This document shows positions 1 to 5,221 of a stretch of DNA of 5,342 bases, piece by piece. How positions within the stretch are numbered: position 1 is the first letter of the stretch; each line of letters begins with the position of its first letter. The notes beneath the pieces were generated by a model. That model made no database searches. It had not been told where the DNA came from and was given only the letters and a program-made list of their open reading frames with translations. The stretch is from NCBI GenBank assembly GCA_022573095.1, contig JACZUR010000163.1:1-5342 (forward strand). Direction: 5' to 3'. A program made the position numbers and the translations under genes. Source of the DNA: Gemmatimonadota bacterium. Lineage in GTDB: Bacteria; Gemmatimonadota; Gemmatimonadetes; Gemmatimonadales; GWC2-71-9.

Positions 1-1
1 T

Positions 2-1480
2 GGGATCAGTGTCGCCGCTCTCCTGATTCCTCAGTCGCTTGCGTACGGATCGCTTGCCGGGATGCCGGCGTACCGCGGTCTTTATGCAGCGATGCTTCCT
101 CCAATCGTCGCGGCGTTCTTCGCGTCGTCGCCATATTTACAGACCGGTCCCGTGGCCATCACGAGCTTACTTACGTTTGGCGCGTTGGCGCCCTTGGCTG
201 CTGTGGGAAGTTCTGAATTTGTCTTGCTCGCGGCCTTGCTTGCACTGGTTGTGGGGATAACGAGGGTCACGCTGGGGTTAGTGCGCGGAGGTTGGGTGTC
301 TTACCTGATGTCGCAACCCGTCGTAATTGGCTTCACGAACGCCGCGGCGATCCTCATTATCGCGTCGCAGCTTCCAAGCACCTTGGGAACTCAGGCAGGC
401 AGCGGATCGTTGATGAGCAACGCACTTTGGGCGGTGACGCACCCGGGCCAGTGGGGGGTTGCTGCTTTGGTACTTAGCTTGCTCACGATCGGCTTGGTTC
501 TCGGTGGTACCCGGATCACTCAGCTCTTTCCCGCCGTACTCATCGCCGTGGTAGCCGGAGTGGTGTTCAGCACGGTTAGCGGGTACTCCGGCCGGATCGT
601 GGGCGAAATACCCGCAGGCTTGCCTCCCTTCTCAGTCGCCTTTCCCTGGGGATCGCTGCCGGCGTTGATCGTCCCCGGTATCGTGATAGCCCTGGTAGGG
701 TTTGCGGAACCCGCCGCAATCGCTAGAACTCTGGCTGCCCGAGAACGCCAGATGTGGAGCCCCGACCAGGAATTGGTAAGCCAGGGGGCAGCCAATCTAG
801 CCGCAGCAATTTCCGGCGGGTTTCCGGTAGGTGGGTCGTTTTCTAGGACTGCGCTCAACCACCTGTCCGGCGGCAGAACGCGGTGGAGCGGAGCGGTAAC
901 CGGCGTGGCGATTCTTATGTTTCTTCCGGTTGCCGGAATCCTTTCGCCGCTCCCCACGGCCATTCTCGGCGCGATCGTGATCTCGGCTGTTCTCAAGTTG
1001 ATCAGATTCGGGCCGATGGTAACTCTGGTACGTCATTCTGTACTCCAGGCAGGGGTCGCGTGGACCACTTTCGTCGCTACCCTTGCCATGGCTCCACGTA
1101 TCGAACGAGGCGTGCTGGTGGGTGTTGGGCTTGCCGTGCTGGTACATCTTTGGCGGGAACACCGACTTGATGTTCAAGTTACGGTCGATGAAGCGGGAGT
1201 AACGCTGAAGCCGACCGGTGTCCTGTATTTCGGATCGGCCCCCGGCCTCAACGAGACCCTATTCGGCGTGTTGGCTGCCCACCCTGAGGAGAACCGGGTT
1301 ACGATCGATCTGAGCCTAGTCGCTAGAATTGACTATACCGGTGCTCTGGCTTTGAAGGATGCTGCCGAGTGGGCGGACAACGCGGGGTTCCGGCTACGTA
1401 TCCGCGGAGTGCCGCCCCCCGCACGTACCAATGTGATCAAGGTGTTCGGACCGGGTTCTCCCTTCCTGGAAGACAGCTAA
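2..1480 (+). CDS. SulP-family anion transporter with C-terminal STAS domain (5'-truncated by window edge)
   Basis: This is an inner-membrane secondary transporter of the SulP/SLC26 family, whose members move sulfate, bicarbonate or other anions; the substrate cannot be read from sequence. The open frame runs from base 2. The codons before the first ATG (62) already encode family sequence (ALLIPQSLAYGSLAG), so the true start lies upstream of the window. The 492 visible codons fall short of the usual 550 or more, so roughly 40-70 N-terminal residues are probably missing. Numbering from base 2, residues 1 to about 385 are a chain of hydrophobic helices. They include the family-typical acidic segment GFAEPAAIART and the later GGSFSRTALN stretch. 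Residues about 390-492 form a STAS domain with the conserved D-x-[ST]-G turn as D444-Y-T-G447. The frame has no internal lesion. It ends with TAA directly followed by TGA. The gene has no visible link to the che remnants that start about 65 bp downstream. Confidence 0.95.
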   Translation, partial: GISVAALLIPQSLAYGSLAGMPAYRGLYAAMLPPIVAAFFASSPYLQTGPVAITSLLTFGALAPLAAVGSSEFVLLAALLALVVGITRVTLGLVRGGWVSYLMSQPVVIGFTNAAAILIIASQLPSTLGTQAGSGSLMSNALWAVTHPGQWGVAALVLSLLTIGLVLGGTRITQLFPAVLIAVVAGVVFSTVSGYSGRIVGEIPAGLPPFSVAFPWGSLPALIVPGIVIALVGFAEPAAIARTLAARERQMWSPDQELVSQGAANLAAAISGGFPVGGSFSRTALNHLSGGRTRWSGAVTGVAILMFLPVAGILSPLPTAILGAIVISAVLKLIRFGPMVTLVRHSVLQAGVAWTTFVATLAMAPRIERGVLVGVGLAVLVHLWREHRLDVQVTVDEAGVTLKPTGVLYFGSAPGLNETLFGVLAAHPEENRVTIDLSLVARIDYTGALALKDAAEWADNAGFRLRIRGVPPPARTNVIKVFGPGSPFLEDS

Positions 1481-1492
1481 TGACGGTCGTCA
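1481..1492. repeat. Short perfect dyad directly after the SulP stop codon
   Basis: TGACG-GT-CGTCA is a 5-bp perfect inverted repeat with a 2-base centre, immediately after the TAA of the transporter gene. No T-run follows, so it is not a canonical intrinsic terminator. The centre is too short for a normal hairpin loop, so a protein-binding dyad or chance are equally possible. Confidence 0.25.
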
Positions 1493-1542
1493 CAACTCCC
1501 TAACCGGCACCCGTTTCAAACAGTTCTACTCGTATTCCCTCG

Positions 1543-1763
1543 ATGAAGACGGAAATGGGAAAGGACGGCGCCTATGGAATGGCTCGGCTGCGCGGCCGAG
1601 GCGCGCACACTATAGCGCAGCACGAGGTTACGTGTGTTGTGTATGGGATGCGGGGAGCGGCGGTGGCCTTAAACGCGGCGAGGGAGGTTTACCCCTCGAC
1701 GAGATTGGGAAGCGGGCCGGAGAGCTGATACGGGGCAGCCCGGAGATGAAGGTCGTTGTTTAG
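1543..1763 (+). pseudogene. cheB: CheB C-terminal remnant (protein-glutamate methylesterase), truncated and frameshifted
   Basis: CheB removes methyl groups from chemotaxis receptors. This piece matches only the end of its methylesterase domain. It reads MGKDGAYGM from 1555, then TIAQHEVTCVVYGM and GAAVALNAAREV. These align with the CheB C-terminus, including the Asp of the catalytic triad (the D of MGKDG, codon 1564-1566). After GTT at 1687-1689 the frame must shift by one missing base to continue as PLDEIGKRAGELI and on to TAG at 1761-1763; CheB proteins typically read EVLPLDxI at this point. The receiver domain, linker and catalytic Ser and His (about 280 residues) are absent. The SulP gene ends only about 65 bp upstream, so the 5' part was deleted. 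The 61-codon open frame starting at 1543 is a by-product of the decay and not a real small gene. The 1764-1888 stretch after the remnant has no recognisable coding signal. Confidence 0.82.
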
Positions 1764-1888
1764 TTTTCGCGCAAGGTGGTTGTTAATACGGGCGAATAGG
1801 TGAGGTACGAGGTTCTGCACTTCGCCGACGTTGCCGGCGGGCCGTGGTGCGGATCGAGATTTGAGGTAGTTTGAAAGTTTGGTATTAG

Positions 1889-2284
1889 ATGATTAACCAG
1901 GGTACTGTGGGTCGCGCGGCATAGTTTGTGATGATACCATGTTCATGCGAACGGTGATAACTCAGGTTCTCACGAATGCCGGGTTCGATGTGGTAGCCGA
2001 GGCTGAAACCGGAGGGCAGGCGATAGAGATGTACAAGAAGCACAAGCCTGATCTGGTCACCATGACATCATAACGCCCGATACCGGCGCGATCGATGCGG
2101 TGAAGGCGATCATCAAGGACGATCCCGCAGCTCGCGTCATCATGTGCAGCGCGATGATCCAGAGAGGCCTGTGGGAGAGAGCATCAAAGCTGGTGCGAAG
2201 GGATGTATCGTCAAGCCGTTTGACCCGCCCCGGTTACTAGAGGAGATAGAAAAGATTTTTCTGAAGGAACATGTGCTGCTTTGA
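1889..2284 (+). pseudogene. cheY: CheY response-regulator pseudogene, multiple single-base frameshifts
   Basis: CheY is the phosphorylated messenger from CheA to the flagellar motor. Joining three frames rebuilds almost a whole protein of about 130 residues. Frame 1 gives IVCDDTMFMRTVITQ, with the acidic pair at 1930-1935, and runs through KPDLVTM at 2062-2064 before meeting TAA at 2071. Losing one G there removes the phospho-acceptor Asp codon itself (family motif TMDI-MP). Frame 2 continues as IITPDTGAIDAV and VIMCSAM, with the conserved Ser at 2148. One more missing base at about 2170 switches to frame 3: ESIKAGAKGCIVKPF, with the conserved Lys at 2213-2215, ending in TGA at 2282. The likely original start is ATG 1889 (MINQGTVGR), which itself needs a third one-base shift near 1916 to reach the CDD motif; this start is less certain. 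As it stands the gene cannot make CheY. Assembly or sequencing error is the main alternative. Confidence 0.88.
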
Positions 2285-2319
2285 AAGCGGGCGCATGGTA
2301 GACGTTGAATGCGCTGGCT

Positions 2320-2325
2320 AGGAAG
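2320..2325 (+). promoter_or_regulatory. Ribosome binding site for cheC
   Basis: AGGAAG lies 11 bases before the ATG at 2337. It is the only clear Shine-Dalgarno-like sequence before an intact gene in this window and supports the chosen cheC start. An in-frame ATG at 2295 is closed by TAG at 2319-2321 and so cannot be the start. Confidence 0.55.
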
Positions 2326-2336
2326 AACACCGATAC

Positions 2337-2945
2337 ATGCAAGACATAAGCGATTTTACTGAGGAACAGATAGATGCGCTCCGCGAGGTGAGCAATATCG
2401 GAGCAGGCCACGCGGCAACGGCGCTCGCGCAACTCACTGACCAACGGATTATGATCTCCGTGCCCGAGATCCGTGTCGTCCGTGCCGGTGAGGCCGAGGC
2501 AGCGGTTGGCGGTGAGGGAGGAGAGGTGGCCGCAGTGCGGATGAGTATGCTCGGTGATCTGACCGGTACAACGCTTCTCATGTTCGACAAGGAAGTGGCG
2601 CTTGTTCTGTGTGACCGCATGCTGGGAAGAGAGATGGGGTCTAGCAGTGAATTAGATGACATGGCGGAGTCAGTTCTCAAGGAGTTGGGCAATACACTGG
2701 CCGCCGCGTATATGAACGCGCTCGCAAAGCTGATGGGAATGGCTCTGATGCCTACTGTCCCCGAGTTACTTGTTGACTCCTCTGAAGCCATAATCAAGGC
2801 TGCCTTACCCGAGACGGACACGGTATTGATTTTCGAGACCGCCTTCAGATCGACAGACGCAGATTTCGAGTTCGGTGGACAGTTCATGCTCTTTCCAGAC
2901 CCGGGATCGATCAGGGCTATCCTGGACTCAATTAATGTGGCTTGA
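2337..2945 (+). CDS. cheC: CheC-type CheY-P phosphatase, intact
   Basis: This is a cytoplasmic chemotaxis phosphatase of the CheC/CheX/FliY family, which dephosphorylates CheY-P; CheC proteins of this kind often also bind CheD. The protein has 202 residues, close to the roughly 210 of Bacillus subtilis CheC. Both active-site signatures [DS]-x3-E-x2-N-x22-P are intact and exactly spaced: D13, E17, N20, P43 in the first half and S112, E116, N119, P142 in the second. This marks a two-site CheC rather than the single-site CheX. The N20 and N119 contexts are NIGAGHAATAL and ELGNTL. No FliY-like C-terminal FliN domain is present. It starts 52 bp after the cheY pseudogene stop in the same direction, which suggests a former cheB-cheY-cheC operon. 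No cheD is visible nearby. The stop codon lies 6 bp before a heptamer repeat array. Its intact frame contrasts with the broken che genes upstream. Confidence 0.93.
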   Translation: MQDISDFTEEQIDALREVSNIGAGHAATALAQLTDQRIMISVPEIRVVRAGEAEAAVGGEGGEVAAVRMSMLGDLTGTTLLMFDKEVALVLCDRMLGREMGSSSELDDMAESVLKELGNTLAAAYMNALAKLMGMALMPTVPELLVDSSEAIIKAALPETDTVLIFETAFRSTDADFEFGGQFMLFPDPGSIRAILDSINVA

Positions 2946-2951
2946 TGGCGG

Positions 2952-2972
2952 TAAGTGGTAAGTAGTAAGTAG
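2952..2972. repeat. Degenerate heptamer array TAAGTRG x3
   Basis: Three head-to-tail units (TAAGTGG, TAAGTAG, TAAGTAG) begin 6 bp after the cheC stop, followed by a decayed unit (CAAGCCT). This is the same 7-bp periodicity as the arrays at 3061, 4532 and 5104. Confidence 0.75.
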
Positions 2973-3008
2973 CAAGCCTCCCTCCCCACTCCCTATTTAC
3001 TATTTCGT

Positions 3009-3066
3009 ACGCTGCACAAAAAAAGCCGTAAGCTGTAAGCGATAAGCAGTAGGCCCACCACTCCCC
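3009..3066 (+). repeat. Left copy of an inverted repeat of about 60 bp flanking the permease gene
   Basis: The copy begins ACGCTGCAC, then A7, then GC, and continues through TAAGCAGT, GCCCACC and ACTCCCC in that order. The reverse complement of 4551-4612 carries the same blocks in the same order. The first 18 bases agree at 17 positions; the rest is alignable with small gaps. A further block, ATTTACTATTTC at 2995-3006 just upstream, recurs exactly in reverse at 5091-5102. This is a dispersed, modular intergenic repeat. No transposase or clean target duplication is visible. Confidence 0.7.
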
Positions 3067-3088
3067 GCTCCCCGCTCCCTGCTCCTCT
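3061..3088. repeat. Degenerate heptamer array CTCCCYG x4
   Basis: Four consecutive 7-bp units (CTCCCCG, CTCCCCG, CTCCCTG, CTCCTCT) sit at the downstream end of the left inverted-repeat copy and immediately before the permease promoter region. On the opposite strand they read as CRGGGAG, the same family as the array at 5104-5145. Confidence 0.75.
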
Positions 3089-3106
3089 GCACGAACGACG
3101 GAACGG

Positions 3107-3115
3107 TGGTATACT
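3107..3115 (+). promoter_or_regulatory. Extended -10 promoter upstream of the NCS2 permease
   Basis: TGGTATACT matches the extended -10 consensus TGnTATAAT with one mismatch. No good -35 box is found 16-18 bp upstream, which is normal for extended -10 promoters. Transcription would begin near 3121-3123, giving a leader of about 30 bases with no Shine-Dalgarno sequence. This would transcribe the permease on its own, separately from cheC. Confidence 0.5.
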
Positions 3116-3152
3116 ATGTCGCATCTCTAACCATCCAACCCTCTAGCACCCT

Positions 3153-4538
3153 ATGCCCCAACGTCTGATCTACCACATCGACGACATACCTCCCTTGCGG
3201 GAGAGCCTCCTTCTGGGCTTCCAGCACTATCTGACCATGTTCGGCTCCACGGTGGCGATACCGCTGCTGTTGGCGGAACCGCTCGGGATATCGGGTGACC
3301 CCGTTGCCCTCGGCTGGCTGATTAGCACCATGTTTTTCGTCAGCGGAATTACGACGCTGTTACAGACGACGTGGGGCAACAGGCTACCGCTGGTGCAGGG
3401 GGGGACGTTTTCATTTCTACAACCCGCTTTCACGATCATGGGAATGGCTGCGCTGGCTGAGGTCGGATGGGAAGTCCGCATGCAGCACATCCAAGGTGCG
3501 GTGATTGCCGGCTCTCTCTTCGAAATTGTTCTGGGCTATTCGGGTCTGGTGGGCAAACTTATACGCTTCGTCGGTCCGATAACTATTGCACCGACGATAG
3601 CCTTGATCGGCCTGGCGCTGTTCAAGTTCGGAGCGCCCGTCGCCGGAACTCATTGGGGAATTGGTGGGCTGACGATAGCGCTGATCATTTTGTTCAGCCA
3701 ATACCTGCGACACACACACCGTGCCTTCGAGTTATTTCCGATCCTGTTGGGAATTCTATTGGCGTGGAGCGTGGCGTGGGGTCTTACAGCGTTGGGTGTG
3801 TTTGGGACCGGTCATCCCGGGCATGTGTCGCTCGACGCCGTTAAAACCGCTCCGTGGTTCCGCGTCCCGTTGCCTTTCCAGTGGGGACTGCCCGTATTCG
3901 GCGCTGCGGCGATAGTCGGTATGTTAGCGGGATATGTTGCGTCAGTAGTCGAGTCGGTCGGCGATTACTTTGCCGCAGCGCGCCTGGCGGGGGCGCCAAT
4001 ACCTGATGCGAAGGTCGTCAGCCGTGGAATCGGAATGGAGGGCATAGGTTGCTTGATGGCGGGGGTTTTTGGGACCGGAAACGGAACCACGTCGTATTCC
4101 GAGAACATTGGCGCAATCGGTCTGACGCGCGTAGGAAGTCGGAGGGTGGTGCAGGTTGGAGCGATACTGATGGTTGTGCTGGCGGTGTTCGGTAAGTTTG
4201 GTGCTCTCTTTACCACCATTCCACAGCCCATAGTCGGCGGAATGTATTGTACCATGTTCGGGATGATTACCGCCGTAGGTTTGTCGAACTTGCAATTCGT
4301 GGATCTCAACTCCGCGCGCAACTTGTTTATCTTGGGATTTGCCTTTTTCATGGGCCTTTCCGTGCCCGAATATTTCAGCGCGAATCCGGTTACGTTTACG
4401 CCGGACTGGCTTTCGGGTGTTGTAAACACGCTAGGGCGAACCGGTATGGCCATCGGCGCCCTGTGCGCCGTCATCCTGGACAACACGATTCCCGGCACCG
4501 ATGAGGAGAGGGGGCTGACGGAGTGGAGTGGTAAGTAG
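3153..4538 (+). CDS. NCS2 (SLC23-like) nucleobase/ascorbate-family permease
   Basis: This is an inner-membrane symporter of the NCS2 family, most of whose bacterial members import uracil, xanthine, uric acid or other purines. The 461 residues are mostly hydrophobic and fit the 14-segment NCS2 fold. Diagnostic sites are the TM1 QH pair (Q24-H25, in GFQHYLTMFG), the TM8 acidic motif E267-SVGDY, and the TM10 signature E317-N-I-G-x4-T325-R326, which fits [QEP]-N-x-G-x4-T-[RKG]. Glu at the first signature position is the state found in uracil permeases; xanthine/urate carriers have Gln and vertebrate ascorbate carriers have Pro. The stretches QHYLTMFGSTVAIP and SENIGAIGLTRVGSR otherwise look close to SLC23 proteins. 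I infer a nucleobase substrate but cannot choose between pyrimidine and purine. ATG 3153 is the first start after an in-frame TAG at 3144; no Shine-Dalgarno is seen. Its stop codon lies inside a heptamer array, so the repeat encodes the last few residues. Confidence 0.93.
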   Translation: MPQRLIYHIDDIPPLRESLLLGFQHYLTMFGSTVAIPLLLAEPLGISGDPVALGWLISTMFFVSGITTLLQTTWGNRLPLVQGGTFSFLQPAFTIMGMAALAEVGWEVRMQHIQGAVIAGSLFEIVLGYSGLVGKLIRFVGPITIAPTIALIGLALFKFGAPVAGTHWGIGGLTIALIILFSQYLRHTHRAFELFPILLGILLAWSVAWGLTALGVFGTGHPGHVSLDAVKTAPWFRVPLPFQWGLPVFGAAAIVGMLAGYVASVVESVGDYFAAARLAGAPIPDAKVVSRGIGMEGIGCLMAGVFGTGNGTTSYSENIGAIGLTRVGSRRVVQVGAILMVVLAVFGKFGALFTTIPQPIVGGMYCTMFGMITAVGLSNLQFVDLNSARNLFILGFAFFMGLSVPEYFSANPVTFTPDWLSGVVNTLGRTGMAIGALCAVILDNTIPGTDEERGLTEWSGK

Positions 4539-4559
4539 TGAGTGGGAAGTGGGGAGTGC
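4532..4559. repeat. Degenerate heptamer array overlapping the permease stop codon
   Basis: Four 7-bp units (TAAGTAG, TGAGTGG, GAAGTGG, GGAGTGC) follow the pattern of the array at 2952. The first unit contains the TAG stop of the permease gene (4536-4538). The preceding GAGTGGAGTGG is also repeat-like, so the array has run into the 3' end of the coding sequence. Confidence 0.7.
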
Positions 4560-4612
4560 TGGCGGTGGGCACTGCTTAAGGCCTGTAACCTACAGCTTTT
4601 TTCGTGCAGCGT
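4551..4612 (-). repeat. Right copy of the inverted repeat flanking the permease gene
   Basis: Read on the minus strand this contains ACGCTGCAC, G, A6, GC, then TTAAGCAGT, GCCCACC and ACTCCCC. These are the same blocks and order as the plus-strand copy at 3009-3066. The two copies therefore face each other across the NCS2 gene. Confidence 0.7.
4583..4602 (+). terminator. Terminator-like hairpin after the permease gene
   Basis: CTGTA-ACC-TACAG forms a perfect 5-bp stem with a 3-base loop, followed by C and six T residues. It lies 44 bp past the permease stop and within the right inverted-repeat copy. The stem is short and AT-containing, so termination may be weak. The left repeat copy does not preserve the same hairpin. 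It would limit read-through into the convergent arfB. Confidence 0.5.
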
Positions 4613-4615
4613 GTA

Positions 4616-4629
4616 GCCGGCCCTCCGGC
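4616..4629. other. GC-rich hairpin between convergent genes
   Basis: GCCGG-CCCT-CCGGC is a perfect 5-bp stem with a 4-base loop, 10 bp beyond the arfB stop codon on its downstream side. No T-run follows on either strand, so it is only a possible stem-loop at the end of the arfB transcript. Confidence 0.35.
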
Positions 4630-4639
4630 CCTCTAACCC

Positions 4640-5068
4640 CTAATCCTCATCCCCCCCAGTAATCTTCTTTCTGCGCCGCTTTTTCTCCGCCAGCTCTTTC
4701 TTCTCCGCTAGTCGCTTCTCTTTCGCTGCGCGGGTCGGTCTTGTTGGTATGCGCGGCTTGGGTTGTGAGGCAACTTCCTGTAGCATGGCTCGGAGCTTGT
4801 CCATGCAGTCGGCAATATTGCGCGCGCGGTCGCGGTAACGTTGGCTCGAGATGACAAGCTCACCTTCACGCGTAATGCGGCGTCGGAAGCGTTGGCGAAA
4901 GCGCTCCCGAACGTCATCCGCCAGACTCGGTGAGCTGTCGATGTCCCATCGCAACACCGCCTTGCTATTCACTTTGTTGACGTTCTGACCTCCGGGACCA
5001 CCACTGCGGGCGAACCGAAAGACGAACTCGTCGTCGGGAATTCTGATGTTGGATCCTACCGATAACAT
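4640..5068 (-). CDS. arfB: ArfB/YaeJ-type peptidyl-tRNA hydrolase (ribosome rescue)
   Basis: ArfB frees ribosomes stalled on mRNAs lacking a stop codon: it enters the empty A site and hydrolyses the peptidyl-tRNA. The 142-residue protein is the usual ArfB size (E. coli YaeJ has 140) and far too short for RF1 or RF2, which also carry codon-recognition domains. The catalytic GGQ is G26-G27-Q28 inside RSGGPGGQNVNKVNSKAV, the class-I release-factor signature. The N-terminal IRIPDDEFVFRFARS is typical of the family. The tail from about residue 105 is strongly basic (KEKR, EKKELAEKKRRRKK), as expected for the part that lies in the mRNA entry channel; it ends in a short acidic GGDED. The ATG at 5068 gives the normal family N-terminus. 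No Shine-Dalgarno sequence is evident before it. The gene is convergent with the permease, separated by 101 bp of repeats and hairpins. Confidence 0.95.
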   Translation of the reverse strand: MLSVGSNIRIPDDEFVFRFARSGGPGGQNVNKVNSKAVLRWDIDSSPSLADDVRERFRQRFRRRITREGELVISSQRYRDRARNIADCMDKLRAMLQEVASQPKPRIPTRPTRAAKEKRLAEKKELAEKKRRRKKITGGDED

Positions 5069-5090
5069 TGCGGGTGTAATTTAGCGGTGT

Positions 5091-5102
5091 GAAATAGTAA
5101 AT
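5091..5102 (-). repeat. Reverse copy of the ATTTACTATTTC repeat block
   Basis: GAAATAGTAAAT here is the exact reverse complement of 2995-3006. In both places the block sits next to a G/C-rich heptamer array, so this appears to be a partial third copy of the same modular intergenic element, upstream of arfB. Confidence 0.55.
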
Positions 5103-5103
5103 G

Positions 5104-5145
5104 GAGAGCAGGGAGCAGGGAGCAGGGAGCAGGTAGCAGGGAGCA
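5104..5145. repeat. Heptamer array GGGAGCA x6
   Basis: Six head-to-tail 7-bp units occupy 42 bp: GAGAGCA, three GGGAGCA, GGTAGCA and GGGAGCA. This is the most regular array in the window. The minus-strand open frame that runs through it encodes only low-complexity sequence and is not a gene. Confidence 0.85.
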
Positions 5146-5176
5146 GGAACGTTTTGCGACCTAATGAAGGGAGCGT

Positions 5177-5188
5177 GTCATGAATGAC
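5177..5188. repeat. Short dyad GTCAT-GA-ATGAC
   Basis: A 5-bp perfect inverted repeat with a 2-base centre lies in the gene-free stretch upstream of arfB. Partly matching bases (GCG and CGC) lie just outside the arms. It could be an operator-like site or part of the repeat family; nothing here decides. Confidence 0.3.
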
Positions 5189-5221
5189 GCAGGGATTTTC
5201 GCCGACCGAACCCCCCGACCC

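Noticed and set aside
62..1480. ATG at 62 as the start of the SulP gene
   Set aside because: The codons from base 2 to 61 are open and encode conserved SulP sequence, so the gene begins upstream of the window.
1764..1888. A further decayed gene (for example cheD) between the cheB and cheY remnants
   Set aside because: Short stretches look vaguely coding in one frame, but no family motif could be recognised.
2318..2989. Long minus-strand frame opposite cheC (223 residues)
   Set aside because: It is a shadow of cheC: Ser/Ala-rich low-information sequence, while the plus strand shows two exact CheC active-site motifs.
3009..4612. Composite transposon carrying the NCS2 permease
   Set aside because: The flanking inverted repeats are imperfect and short, no transposase is encoded and no target-site duplication is visible.
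5078..5083. Minus-strand TAAATT as a -10 box giving a leaderless arfB mRNA
   Set aside because: It is positioned plausibly but no -35 or extended -10 match accompanies it; it is too weak to list as a feature.
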